From positions 620,001 through 684,000 of the forward strand of contig JBAJFG010000039.1 of the NCBI GenBank assembly GCA_037903475.1: DNA of 64,000 nt, read 5' to 3'. The notes beneath the pieces were generated by a model. The model did no database searches. It saw nothing but the letters and a program-made list of their open reading frames with translations, and was not told the origin of the DNA. This document shows, one piece after another, positions 1 to 13,200 of the stretch (position 1 is the stretch's first letter; every line of letters begins with the position of its first letter). The stretch is from Ancylostoma caninum. Lineage: Eukaryota; Nematoda; Chromadorea; Rhabditida; Ancylostomatidae. The position numbers were made by a program, and so were the translations under genes.

Positions 1-3000
1 GAAATTCTTTTTTACTATGAAGAAATTTCTGAGCATATCTGCATTTCGCTTGCTATCTGCTCCTGGTAGAGGACAATTGGAACCCTCTCTGGACCGCAGT
101 CAGAGTCAAAGAACAATGACGTGATGTAGCGGCATCAGCTTCGTCATATACGAAAGTGTCAATTGCCCGGGGCGCATATCATGACGGGTCTATCGGTTCG
201 AGAGTCTATTTTCGGCTGTTTATGCTCCCATGCACTGGAATGCAAGAACAATGCAACAACAATGCAACCAACAGACTCCGTTGCGACTTTTGAGACGATG
301 TCGCGCCATGTGTCTCTGCTGCTAGTCGCAGGTGGCGTGCCATACGTTAGCAGACATGTTGGCAAAGAACTTTGTCAAATACTCTAGTACATACATATGT
401 ATATTATACGTACGTTGTTTTTTTTTCTGCTAGGTTCAGATTTTTAACAAGTTTACCATGTGGAACAACTGTAGAAATTCTATTATCTTATGCTGCAGTC
501 ATATTATAGAGCGATGTCAAGGATTTGGCTGCAGTCCATGGTCACATGTGCGCTCATGTTGAAGACCATGGAGCAGCTGTGAGATCAGATCAAGCGCAAA
601 TGAAAAATGTTTGGATTACGTGGGAAAATCGTCATTACTGCTCCTTGCTCTTTGCTGCCAGGTGGCTAATAAGACACTACATTTCTGCCTTTGACGAGAT
701 CTAGCTGAAGAATGGTGTTCAATTTATAATCTCTTAACGATACGACTTACTCAATTCTGATATAACGATCTGTACATGTCGTGTTGCCAATTTTCCCTTA
801 CAGTCAGTTCTCTGGTTTTTTTTTCTTTTTGTTTAATCTATGGTCTTCCCACTCGGTCACTGCCGACACAGGTATTCTTTTTATTTATGAACGCAACGGA
901 TTAATTCTGAATTAATTCATAGAATTGAGTTAAAATTATGAATCTTATAGCGCATCTGAAGGCATATTGAAAAAGTGAGTATGTACATAGTGCAGCTGAA
1001 TTGCCTGAATTATAGTTTCTAGGTAGTGGGCAAAAACCATGAAAATTTAATTCTCCCGAGGTTTCATGTAATCGCGGGGTTAGGACTATGGTTGAAACCA
1101 AAACAGTAATGCATATTCTCAAATTCTACCAAGGCCACAGTTTTGTTTAGTTTCATTTCGGCCCGTCAGAAAAGAATGGCGAAGTTGCGCAGGGCGGGAG
1201 TGAAATGAGGTGGAAATCAAAGCAGTTATTTTCATAATTAAAGGGAGTATATTCGTATACTCTGTTTCACATGTGACGATGGTTGAGTATTCATGTAGTT
1301 GGCCTCCTTTTCTGGCGTCACTATGTATTTGCGGCGCACCTTTTTCTTTTTCTCTCTGTCGCTTCCCCAACTATCGTCCCCCAGTGAACGCTTATATGTT
1401 GCAAACACTGAGATCTTCAACGAAGCAACTTGCGTAGAATTATTAGGACCATCTCTACAATTATTGGGCTCTAAAACACTCAAAATCACGAGCGGAGATG
1501 CTGCGTTTGAGCTTGGAGCAGTCCAAAATGGTCAAAATTCGGGAAATTCCCTGCGGTCTGAAATTTCTGTTGGTTTTTCATAGTTGATGACTTGTTTCTT
1601 CTGCACTACAGCGTCACAGTGGCGCTCCTCGATGTGATTTGGAGGCTGATCATTTACTGTCTAATTTATTTACTTGCTCACTGCGTACATACATAGCTGT
1701 CAATGGCGCACGCAGGATGCAGCCCCTCCTTAGAATATCCCATCAAATTTCCGAAATTACTCCACAAAAACCTTGTATAACATTATTTTAATTTTTTATC
1801 TTCATGACTACTTTTCAAGCACTTATTATTAATTGTCCAGGATTAACATTAGGGTTTTTTGTTGTTTTTGTTTTCCATCCGGGTTTCCAAAACGTCGAAG
1901 ACCATCTTTTTTATCCCATTTCCCTCCCCCCCCCCCTCTCCCGCTCTCCTTCTGCGTTCGCTACTGATATGTAGCTGTAGATGATTACTCTGACGAAATA
2001 GAAGAAGTGTTAGAAAAAAGTTTAAAGTTCCGATAAAAGTTTCTTTAACATTATAACATTATATTCAACATTATAAGGTGTGTGAGTGGGTTGTGGTTTT
2101 TCTTTAAAAAATTTATCTATGTGCATGAATAGATGTGTATATGAATGGGTGACATTCCGTCTATTGCCGCTATAATGGGCTATTAGAAGTGAATATTTTA
2201 AAGTTTACTGATGAGAATAGGGAATAAAGTAAGGATTTTTGTTCGAGTTTCGCCTATTTCAAAGGCTGGTTCCGTAAATTGGACCTATTACTCGGAAGTG
2301 CTGGGATGGCGAGAGCGGGAAGGGAGCTACTGGCTAAAAACCCTAACAGCGTTCCTTCTGGATGAACGTCCTGGTAATAGAGTTCTATGGCTTTTCTACC
2401 TTTTTTCTTCAAAAGGAAGCTCTGTTTTTCACATTTAGAGTGAGTTATGTCGATTTTTTTCTTTCGAGAGGGTGGGCTGGGTTCGAGTCCTGTTAATTAA
2501 AGTGTACATAATTCATAGAACATGCCCAAGTTGCCAGCAAATATCCTGCAAACGTTTTCTAGGATGACTAAGCACACGAAGTACTCGGAAACGACTTTCA
2601 CCATTCGTAGAATGTTCCTTAAATTGTTTTACGTACAATTTAATTGTCCGAGTTTTACCGTCGTCTTGCTGACTAACTGTGCACTTTTGTACGTGTCGAG
2701 GTGCACCGCATGTAATTGTAAATGTAATTTGAGAACTGCATCCACCCTATCAACATCAATCGTAGCGTTTAATGCCCTCTTAATTGCCTTATAAATAAGA
2801 GTACATTATTAGTGCTGCTCTATAAAATCCTGCTTCCGGCACAGCTCCCTTAGTCATTTGCCAGAACTGCTCCTATACCTTCTTATGCATGTACATATTT
2901 ATTAGGTGTACGCAAAAATTATGGCGCAGTCATGGCTGATTTTTGAGACGAGAAAACGCCAAAATTATAAAATTCAATGATCTCTCTATGTATGCTCCAA

Positions 3001-3454
3001 AGTGGCTGGGCTGTTTGCTGCCGAATTATTCCATATTTGCATAACCTTGCCAATGCTATAATTAGGTAATTTGAGGGTTGTGCCTATAATTGCAGACGAA
3101 ACACCGCCGATGGCGTCGTATTTCCTCTCGACAACATCTTGATGCGCTCGCGCACTAGTTGTGCCCCATACTTGTTTGTTTACTTTCTTGCTGTTGTTCA
3201 GTTTGTTTACTGATGAGTTATTTGTTCTCATCTATTCACTGAGTGATTTAAAATATTTTCACCAAATTTTCTAACTGCGAGCTGTTGAAAGTAATGGCTT
3301 CTTTTAGTCATTCTAGTGGCTAATGCATTGCGGACCGAGCCTATTTTTGCATGAGTGGCAAATTAATGTTTCAGCTCCTTTCAGCTCGATTTGATTCGTT
3401 GTTCTTTTTTTTTCTATTTAGTAATGTAGTCCTGGAAAGGAGCGTTGGGAAAGA
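1..3454. other. Intergenic stretch, no supportable gene
   Basis: No exon with matching splice sites, no RNA gene and no recognised transposon was found. Open frames of 60-94 codons occur on both strands, often overlapping each other, and resemble no family I know. A pyrimidine run with about 11 consecutive C lies near 1926-1939. Confidence 0.6.
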
Positions 3455-3856
3455 GTGCAAAAACATAACGTGGTGTACTATGTCCACCACATGCCCAAAA
3501 TGGGACGAAAGGTCATGATGCACCATGTGCATCACGTTGTCCGCAACGGGTTGATTATGTTGATCGCCGCGATAAAATGTGAGGAAACAATGGAAAATAT
3601 AGATGGAATTATGAATGAACTTAAAAAAGAGAGGATGAAACGTTGGTTTGCTAACTCGAAGAGATTTTAGTTGAGCGAAATGCGAAGATTCTTCGAGAAA
3701 ATTCCAAATGATTTTCTTTTTTCACAGCAGGTTCTGGAGGATTGCGTGTTGAAGTGCAGACAAATCATGCAATTTAAATGCAAGAAAGGGCCTAGGACAG
3801 ATTATGTGTTGTGTTCTGGCTATAAAAAAGCTGATGAATTCTTTAAATGCCTGTAA
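3455..3856 (+). other. Two abutting open frames, possible decayed coding sequence
   Basis: A 71-codon frame ends in TAG at 3670 and a 61-codon frame follows at once in the same phase, so the pair reads as about 130 codons broken by one stop. The first part is rich in His and Met, and the second contains several Cys and Lys. I recognise no domain. It could be a pseudogene or chance. The tetranucleotide array begins about 75 bases after it. Confidence 0.2.
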
Positions 3857-3930
3857 AAATACATGAACGTCAGTGGAATATTCATTTGCTTGTCGTACCG
3901 CTCAACTGGGTAACTTTTGATACCTCCTCT

Positions 3931-4013
3931 TCATTCACTCATTCATTCATTCATTCATTCATTCATTCATTCATTCATTCATTCATTCATTCATTCATTC
4001 ATTCATTCATTCA
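3931..4013 (+). repeat. (ATTC)n microsatellite
   Basis: About 20 nearly uninterrupted copies of the tetranucleotide. Because 4 and 3 share no factor, every frame reads a 12-base period without stops (Ser-Phe-Ile-His), so the open frames here are artefacts. Confidence 0.95.
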
Positions 4014-4207
4014 ATTTCTATCCTTTTTTATATTTAATTTTCCTCACAAACTGTGTGGATATGTCGATTAAATATGTGGTTGAATGAATAAACTAAAAAA
4101 AAATAAAAAAATAAATGAACTGTTTGTCTCTGCTTTCTTCTTTCTTTTTTCGCTCTCAGAACTTTCCCACCATATATTTGAACAAAGAAAATAAAATGAA
4201 GCAAATG

Positions 4208-4247
4208 AAGGAATGAATGAATGAGGTGAATGAATGAATGAATGAAA
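4208..4247 (+). repeat. (AATG)n microsatellite, inverse of the 3.93-kb array
   Basis: Interrupted AATG repeats. This is the reverse complement of ATTC, so with the array at 3931-4013 it forms an inverted pair about 195 bases apart. Confidence 0.85.
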
Positions 4248-4839
4248 GCAGATAAGGGAAAGAGTTCAACAAATTGGTGAACAAAGTACATAATCAAAGC
4301 AAGCATATAGATGAGTATCGGTGGATGTAGTTGAATCCACTTGTACAGTTGTCCTGTCAATCATTCATTCCTGTGCATCTCAATTCATTATCATTCATCA
4401 TCCAGCCATTTATTTGGAAACATCGGTCACCAATCGTCAATTCATATGGTCTTTTTATAGCCAAACAGAGTCAGCAGCTTGAAAAATTGCTGGCCAGGTA
4501 CGTAGGTGCCCGCTTCAACCTCGCGACCTTCCCCAAAAGGAATCAATGGGCAATTGAAGGGTAATGCGATTTACAAGAGTCGCGATGTCTCAGCAATCAT
4601 CTGGTTTTCCAGTTGTCGAGTTGTCCTTTTGAGCGCACAAGAACCTCATTGTTATGCCATGCCTATTAGCACTATTGACCCCGCTTTCAGAGCGTTTGCT
4701 GTTGAAATTGGACGCTTGCCAAATATGGCCTAGCTCCACCCTCACTTCCATTCAACTTTCGGGCGTAGTAATGTGTAATTTGAGAGTTTCGCTACTAAAA
4801 CCGAATTGTTTGCGCTTTCTTCTTATTATACTTTTCATA

Positions 4840-5060
4840 CAGCGCGTTTCATAGTTATAAGATCACCCGCGAATTATGAGTCTTCCGGAGAATCAGCAAT
4901 CAAGGGAGTTTTCTGCATTACATATGTGATAGATTCCCCACCTTGATAAACCATTGTAGCCAAAATCTCGCTTCATTATCTCTCATCCTGTTATTTTTAC
5001 AAATATTTTTTTTTACTTTTCATGCCGTTTCATAATTATAAGATCACATCGGAAAATCAA
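4840..5060 (+). repeat. Two solo termini of a Tc1-like inverted repeat
   Basis: Two sequences about 180 bases apart share the core GTTTCATARTTATAAGATCAC. They resemble the transposon end at 8615 (CAGTGCGTTTCATAATTATA). The first copy follows TA, as expected for a Tc1/mariner insertion. No transposase sequence lies nearby, so these are probably solo ends or remnants of a non-autonomous element. Confidence 0.55.
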
Positions 5061-5927
5061 ACAATTCATAGAGAATAATGGCAGTTTTTGTGTGAGCATG
5101 TGTTCTGAAAGGGCCGTATGTATTATTCTATTATTGTATTGTATTTGTGCATGTATTTTTTATGTATATTCTCAATTTCCTATAGCTTTGCTCTTAATTC
5201 TTCAGAAATCATAATTTTCAACGGTTTCGGGGGTATGCTGCGGTATACGCTTGCACTCCCTCCCCTAGAATAGGTCGCTGATTCTTCTAGAAATACTTGT
5301 AATACTATATTGTTAGTACACGATTATTAATAATTAAAAGTCCTATTAAAGAGTTGGCATCCGTTTATTTTCAGCTGTGTGTTTCGATTACTATAAATTC
5401 ATTAATTTCATTTTTAAAAACTCGTCCATCCAGATCTCCAAAGCGGAAACTCCAGTTTTCTTCCTACTTGCCCCCTTACCTCCTCCCTCCCCCTGTTTTA
5501 GCATCTTGGTATCTTGGGTCCGCCATTGCTTTCTAGTCCGTTGGTGTAGTCTTGATATACAGCAAATGCAAGAAAGATCCCTAATATCACGTGGAAATAA
5601 TGGCAATTACTTGTTTTTCACAAGCAGTAAACCCATTGAAAGGAAGGCCGCGTAATGTTTTGGAAGGCTGAGCTTTTATGATAGTGACATGAATACGAGG
5701 TGAAATATAATCTTGATAAAAAATGATTCTTCTGAAAAATCATATCCCTATCTGGTTCAATTCCAATTCTGGATAAGTAATTCTACCATTATAGCAAGCC
5801 CAGGAAAATCCGGACCCTTACGGGTTTTTCTATAAGAATACTCCCCCCCCCCTTAGGGAGAATTTATCGTTGCGAGAACTGGTCCCCAAATGGAAACTCT
5901 TAATTGCTCCTTCCATTTTCTCTTCAG

Positions 5928-6074
5928 CCCAAAAGATAATTTTGGATGCTGTGAGAGTTTCTTTCACAATGGCTTCCGGGATGGTGCTCAATGCTCATTA
6001 CAAGAGGATGAAGAGCACTTCGGGACCAATTCTCGCAGCAGCAAGGAGTACTGACGCAATTTGCTTTGCCAGTT
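5928..6074 (+). CDS. Candidate internal exon, unidentified (membrane-transporter-like)
   Basis: The exon lies between a strong acceptor (TTTTCTCTTCAG, ending 5927) and a consensus donor (GTAAGT at 6075). Only one frame stays open across it. It reads about 48 residues, including VSFTMASGMVLNAHY and GPILAAARSTDAICFAS. The small-residue run followed by S/T-D and I weakly recalls the core of cation/proton antiporters (SLC9B type), but this is a guess from one motif. No partner exon was found within the window. The frame extends beyond both splice sites, so a chance ORF is possible. Confidence 0.3.
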
Positions 6075-6741
6075 GTAAGTTTGCAGTTGCGCGAATAATA
6101 GATTAACTACGATTTCTTAGTTTAACATAAAAGAATGGTATATGAGAGAAACGGCTCGATTTGCACTTAAAACGATGAATTTGCGCACATATTCTTCCTT
6201 ATTTTGATGGACGGATGCTTTCGAGACGTTTTTCCCATCTCCTTTCCACTTTTTTCATTTATCCTTCCCGCTGTCCTAACGAAACAGCCAAAATCTGCGA
6301 TAATTCATGCTCTTTCTAGGTCAATTTTATACGGATGCTTTAAAAAACCAGCGATACCCTGGAACAAATCAGGCTAAAATGTTTCCAGAGCGATGTTTCC
6401 TTGATTTTTCGCAGTTTTCCCCTCTTCTCCTGGGATTTGGCTACCATGTCAAAAGTGCTTTCTCACTTCGAGTGACAGTTTTCGGACATTCCGCGCACAA
6501 AGCTGCTAATGGGTGCTGAGCATGCATTGTTGTTGCCAGTTTGGTGTCAGCCGTGCTGTGCCCCAAGCAGCAATTAGCTCAAAACGATGGCGGTTGGCTT
6601 CCAGTTGTTTTCGATGTACTCACCACCTGTTGTTGATCAGCAGCACATCGAGTATGAGCAAATTATCTTTAACTGGTTATTGGTTTTACCGCTGTCTAGT
6701 GGTTTTGCTCAATTCTTGGTCCTAGCCTCGGAAATCCTATG

Positions 6742-6891
6742 TCTAGTAGACGTTTGACTCGACGAGATTTTTTTTCGAATAGTCGACATTTCGAATAACT
6801 CGATTTTTGGACTTTTCCGAATAGTCACTCGAAGGTCGATTTATTCGAAACTCGACTCGATTTGGCTCGGTCGAGTCAAATGTCTAATGTC
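6742..6891. mobile_element. Short hairpin MITE rich in TCGAATA
   Basis: The sequence GACGTTTGACTCGACGAG near 6748 is inverted near 6865-6886 (CTCGGTCGAGTCAAATGTC). The middle holds several TCGAATA/ATTCGA motifs. This gives a roughly 145-bp foldback with no coding capacity. Confidence 0.6.
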
Positions 6892-6899
6892 CAGAAATA

Positions 6900-8600
6900 G
6901 TACGGGTTCAGTACTGGTTCGTTTTCTGGTGCCGCATCCCAACCGCTTTGCAAAACCGCTGCGACGTCATACTGAAACTGACAAGTTCTAACACGTTCTG
7001 ACACACACAAAATGAATCAAGCAGGAATGGACAAAGAAGGCCGTTCGGAACCGGAGAGAGTCCACGACGTACGTGGTAGGAGGTGTTAGGACCTGAGCAC
7101 ACTGCAACAGAACCGCATCGCGGCGGAGCTGCTCGGCAGTTGCGGGGCGGTAATAAGGGAACCATAAGTGAATTTAGGGATTACCATAACTGCAGATGAT
7201 CTTATATTCATAAACGAAACTGCTGTCGGCTGCAGTGTATGGGAACGAATGAAGAAAGTGTAAAGGAAAGCGATGCCAGAGGAAATTCAAGGCTGGCAGA
7301 CCTACGTAGGAGAGTCAGTATGGGAATATAAATGCATAAATTAGTATAGATAACGTCTCAGGTCCCTCAGCTGTGCTTTGAAGGGCTCATTGGAGAATAG
7401 CCTGAATTTATTATCCGACGAAAACGCGCCACTAAAACTTGATGTATTATATTATTATCCATTCAAGGCGAGATAACGCTGCCTGACTAGTCGATGTCAT
7501 CCACGTTAAACAATTAACAATTATTCTCGATAACACTAATGGAGGGCAAATCACTGTATAAAAAAGTCACAACTTAGAGAGACTGTATAAACTCTAGCAG
7601 ATATATGTATGTATCATCTTAAGAAACTCGTTTTTTCTGAGGGTCCTGCTAATTTCAGAGCTGAACAAGGATACTAGACTCTAGTCACCGATGTATCTGT
7701 GCCCCAACCCTCAATGGATAACCCAAGCTGTCTGCCTCACTCCTTTATTTTTTTTTTGTTGAGTTGCACAGATTCAGTGCACAAAATAAGTAAGTAAATA
7801 AGTTTGTCCCGTTCGGCACATTTCTTGCTACCATCTCATTGATGGAGGAGGAAAGAGATTCTGAAAAAAATCGTGACGAATCATAAGAAACACCAACTCC
7901 ATCTTTGGGGAAAGTGGCTATGTTGAAGCGAATTATGCTCAAGTTTATTTCAAGTATTGCTGTGAGCACGAATCAGACCCTAAGCTCAGCTGCTCGACAT
8001 AACTTTACCCTACACAACAATGAATCTAGTTTTTGAATTAGAGCTAATCTCTGCATTCAGCTCTGGGATTGATGAAAGGGACGAGCTTGACGTAGTCAGT
8101 CAGATGGTATAAGGAATTACAAGAAAAGAATCACATGTTCAATATATTCACTTATTTATATGCAAGCGATGAGGTATTTTATGTAGAAACCTTTTACATG
8201 TTTATATAAGAGGATTTTATGGAATAGTTTGTACATTTTTCCACTCAGTAGGGAAGAGGAAAGGCCGTGGAATGTGGGATAGTGCACATACAAGCGAATT
8301 CAATCGCTATTGCACACCTGAAAGTGAAGCTGCGTCGCGCCACCTATGCGGCGCGTCAGACCAGCTCGGCGGTGTGGTTACTGGATGCTGCCGGGATTGC
8401 CGCTTCCACGCAAAACATTATAAATGCATGTGAGAATGATCACATGAAAGAAATTTAGCAGTGAAATCTATGGGCATAGTGAATATACTTGCAAAGCTCG
8501 ACAATCACAGTGCCCGGCTGGTCTATCGCGTCGCGTGGGAGAGGCGATGCGGCCTCGTTTTCAAGTGTGCGGTAGGATTGGCGCCTCTGTACGTGCCATA
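6900..8600. other. Intergenic stretch, no supportable gene
   Basis: Only short unrelated open frames on both strands. No splice-consistent exon, repeat array or RNA gene was seen. Confidence 0.55.
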
Positions 8601-8614
8601 AATTATATTTTGTA

Positions 8615-9420
8615 CAGTGCGTTTCATAATTATAGGACACCCCCCGAAGTTCCCACTCCTGTTCTTTCTAGGAACCGAACAAACATGTGTTCAGCTCGTC
8701 AAATAACTCTGGTACCAACTTTTCGACCGCACCACTACTACTTCTGTTTTTTAAAATGCCAATTTTCCTGTTTTTCTTGTTCTGGTGTGGTGAAGTAGCT
8801 TAACACTTCAACAAGTTTATCACCATTCTCGATTGTAATGACAAAGAACTAGTAATTTATTGGGCCTCCTTGATTCGAAAGGACTTCACATAGCCGGTTT
8901 GGCGTACTTCTTGTTAGGTTCCTGAGTAGCTCAGTGTCGATTTGCGTCCACTCATCAATTACTACCCTTTTCAAATCTTCTACTCGTCTGTACTGACGGT
9001 GACCGGCATAGACTCGGCGGGAAGGTATGCTCCACAGGTTCTCCATAGGATTAAGATCTGGACTGCATGCCGGCCACTCTAGCAGCTCCACTCCGTGAGC
9101 ACATAAAAACTCAAGAGTTGACCTACTCACATGGATCCTGGCGTTATCTTGCTGGGATCTGTACATTTGCAGCCGTCATTCCCCGAGGAACGGAAGGAGG
9201 TGGCCAAATAGAACTTCCTGGTACTCTGTGCTATCCATTTGCATACTAGGGAATGCCAGCTCTAACTTCCCGTCTTCACAAAATGCTCCGCAATCCATCA
9301 GCGAGCCACCCCCAAAATTTCTCTTACTAAAAATCTCGGTTCCTTCCTGGTATCTCTCTAATAACCTATCTGCCCATCGCAACCATCAAGATTATTATAG
9401 CCACTGTATACAGTACATGT
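8615..9420 (-). pseudogene. Degenerate Tc1/Tc3-type transposase with one terminal repeat
   Basis: Minus-strand transposase remnant in two frames. The upstream part (about 9400-9176) has NLDGCDGQI, then in another frame FGGGSLMDCGAF and HLLPFLGE. The downstream part (9166-8849) has QQDNARIH, then WPACSPDLNPMENLW. The Asp of QDNA and the Glu of MENLW are separated by 34 residues, the DD34E spacing of the Tc1 family. Frameshifts around 9370 and 9170 break the frame. The 3' end of the element is the terminal repeat beginning CAGTGCGTTTCATAATTATA at 8615, preceded by TA. No matching opposite terminus was found, so the 5' end is lost. It cannot make an active enzyme. Confidence 0.85.
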
Positions 9421-9449
9421 GTTGTATGAAGAACAAAATTCAAGCGAAC

Positions 9450-10241
9450 GAGAAGAGTATCCATCGCAATACTAGATAGAGGAACATATGCGACACAGCT
9501 TAATTTACTTCAATATTCGTGCCAAGACCCCATCGCAGCATAGCAACGGCCGTTCTTTTATAGTCTTGTTGATGCACAACGCATGCAAAAATAGGAAGTC
9601 CAATATTCCAAGCCTAGAGCAGTCATTCTGACCTTCTACCGCTTCGTTTTCATTCAGTTGTGTTGTTATAGTCAGAATATAGTATTTTGCTGTATACGTA
9701 TGGTCGTGGAGGTGATCCTAGATAGCTTGAAACGCAGGGTGGACGGACGCACGCGCACATACCTCAAACATCGGCGTTTGTGCGAAATTTCCATTGTAAT
9801 TGCTCTAGTTACAATCATCTCGAGAAATTCATGAGAAGCAGTCCATCAATGGTCTTCACGCGCCGTGAGATTGACGCACGCACTACGCACGCAAGCAACG
9901 CGAATCCCCGTTCATCTAAAATGCATTTTCATTGTGGCTTTTTGTTGCTAAAAGGCTATGCATCACGTAGGTCGTGTTATTGACGTCTTTGACCTCTGGC
10001 AATCCGTTCGTGTGTCATTCTTCTTGCGACGGCCATTACCCTTTCAATCCCTCCCACCCTATCGTTCACGCCGTCGCCGCTCAAATGATGGATTCTCCTG
10101 GTTGTGGCGATATTTCAATGAAATATTGCCTCGTTTTCAACGTTTTCGCTCATCCTATTTCTTTTTCAAGGAGTCGTGGATCTCAGCTAAATCCTGCTTC
10201 TTCCAGATTTCTGCAGGTTCCCACATTTTGTGCTTTTTCAG
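9450..10241. other. Upstream region of the Ly-6 gene
   Basis: No coding exon is supported. The interval ends in a pyrimidine-rich acceptor (TGCTTTTTCAG, 10231-10241) that abuts the Ly-6 ATG. It therefore holds the promoter, or an upstream intron if the message is cis-spliced. No convincing TATA or initiator element was seen. Confidence 0.4.
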
Positions 10242-13200
10242 ATGATTCAACGGCTTCTGATTGTACTGTCATCGTTGCCGTTATGCTACGGGTTGTACTG
10301 CTATCAGTGTGGCGTATTCCTCTCGGCCCCCACGTCTGAGTGCCAAGGAGCGCCGAAAAATATCTCCTGTGATCCGGATAATTACGGGTGCCTGAGTATA
10401 CATGGAAAAAATAAGGTAAGAAATCTACTGTTATAATAGTGGGGTGGCTAACATGTAGTCTTGAGACCAGAGAAAAATCGAATAACTCATTCAATTTGAC
10501 TGTCAATTCAGGACCCAATCCAAAAAAATCGAATATTTAGAGAGGATAAAACTCTTAATCCATGTCCATCCTTAATGGCTCTACTGCTTTCCTTCTTTGA
10601 GCATCCGAATTTTTGAATTACCCGAAATCCATCGTTCGAAACTTGAGTACAGTGGACGTCAATGACGGTGGCCCATCTGCGGACTCGAGAAATACGCCGC
10701 GCAACCGCACCGCGCCCACCGGCATCGGTGTCGTCTGCCGCCGGTATGCTATTTCTAGGCGCTTTTCTTCCCGGTTCGGTCGAAAATCCTTAAAACGAGT
10801 GGAAAAGCTGTTAGAAATAGCATAACAGCAGCAGAAGGCATTGGTTATGGCGAGCGCGGCGCGGTTGCGCGGCGTCCTTCTCGAAGCCGCGAATTGGCCA
10901 CCGCCATTGACGTCCACTGTATATCTTCTATTCGAGTATATGCATTGTTCGGTCCTAAATGTACTACATAGCCAGTCGTGGTATTTATGTTATAGTGTAG
11001 ATCAAAGTATAGCATAAACGGAGCTTGTTGCAAAAATGCATAACATGACATGCGATGTCTTATCTACTCTCGTAATTCCTTCCCCAAAAATCTGCGTTGA
11101 ACGAGATTCATTTGTTCGGCCTATAAGTTACTTAACTTCCATCTAAGCATCCAATCTTCTGCTTTTTATCTGCATATCCATATATTTCTTCAATTGTAGT
11201 AGAATGCATAAGAATGTCCTTATTTCCTGCTAGAAATTACTTTGATTAATGTTTTAGTACATTTTTTAATGCCATTCTGGTGCACGGAGTGGCGTGTTAC
11301 CACTTTTTCCAACACCCCGTGTCTTGCCGCCCTTGCGTCCGGTGCTGGTACATATTCACTGTCAGTTATCTAACAATAAGCTCGGATTCAAATTATTACA
11401 TTTGGTGTCTCTTTAATTTTGGAATTCCGCCCGCCTGGGTCCCCTATGGTCCGTAACTGCCCTCCTCCCCACTCTTCACCCGCACCACATTCCAACCAGC
11501 TTCGCCTCTGTGGCCCACACCTATTTATGGGCCGCTATGTTCCATAGAATTTGCCGTTAATTCCCTTACTGTGGGAATTTTTATCCTTTTCCCACTTTCA
11601 CGCTTTCCTTTTACACCTGCCATCCCCTCTATCCACTTTATTTGGATATCACTTTTCTCATTTGCCAGGTCTTTCTTTGACCATTTTGAATTGCTTTTTT
11701 ATATGTCATTTATGGATTTTCAAGACGACCCCTTCATACGTTTTTTTTCCATTGTTTTCTTTTTATGTCGTCAAAATCCAAGAAAAAAATGAACAGGATT
11801 TAGGCAAGATAAAAACAAATAAAAGGCTGTTTATTATCTGCTGGTGACTTCTCTTCCCTCATTGAGTTTATCCTTGAGCAGATATTACTAATGAGGACGT
11901 ACTGAAGTCACGTAACTACTATTGTTATTCGTTAAGGATGGCACATATTATGTGGAGAAGCGATGCGCTGAGAAAGCTGACAAGAGGACTGATGGGTGTA
12001 CAGAGATCACTGTTCAAGGGTAAGCAGGCACTTCATTATTATCTACATCCCTTTTTTTGCAAAAAAAAATTGAGAAATTCTTTGTCTGGGCCCTCGTAAG
12101 CCGTGTCAGTCAGAGCTATACCTTCGTCCGTCCAAATATGTATGTGTGTATTTTTTCCGAGCATTACTGGATTTCTGCATTTAAATCCATCTTTGTGGCC
12201 ACTGACATGAATCTGTGACGAGGTTGCTTTGGTTTTTTTTGTGAAATTGGGCGGCGTTTGGTTTTTTTTTTGATGAGGACAAAGCGATTCATCACGATTG
12301 GTACCGATTAATAAACCGATATGGACGTGACAGCCTCTGCAAAACCGGTTTTGGATTATTTCTGCTAGTTTTTGGCTCGGTTTCGCAGTTACCGAAGTGG
12401 TTGGCCGTGTTCAAATGGGGGTACAGTTGACAGTTTCCCCATTCTCGCTGTTAGGGAGACTTAATTATTGTCTTGAATGTATGGTATATCCAGTAAACTT
12501 TACATGGCAGCTATCCAGTATATCCACTTTACGTATATACCAATATAATGAGAAATTTCATGGAAAAACCATATGGATTTATGAATCTAGGCTCTGGACA
12601 TACACAACTGAGTCCCAAATCACAGAAAAGACACTTTCTCTGCTGACATAGTGGAACGCTCCATAATATTGTAAAGTACTTAGTGGCTAACATGCGATTC
12701 CACGACAATCATTTTTGCATTAAAAGTGCTCCTCTTGCATTTCCATACCACGCTATGGGTTCAACTAGGAATCTTGTTTGGCTTAAATTTGTCTCATTTT
12801 TAGTGGCGATGTTACCGTTAGGTAATCCGAGCAAATCATGGACCAGATGCATCACTAGAATACACTGGTGGACGCAGAGGGTGGGAAGAGGCGGGGGGGG
12901 GAGGGGGAATTGGGGTCTCCGCTGTTTTGGAATAAAAATTGTTCAAAAATAATAATAGAAATAAACAGTTGGAAATAATTCTTTGCAAGATTTTTGTTTA
13001 CTTTATATAGTAATCCCAAACATTGGGCGACGCATTCTCGGGGTTCGATTGAGGGGGGGACGCCCCCTTCCTGCCTCCGCCACTTCTAGAAGAATTGGTA
13101 ATCTCATACCTATGGGTATGATTACTCATGAGCAGCAGATGGTCGACAAGACACCTACGGGTAAACATGTGGATGGGTACCAGGTAAAGAGTAAATTTCG

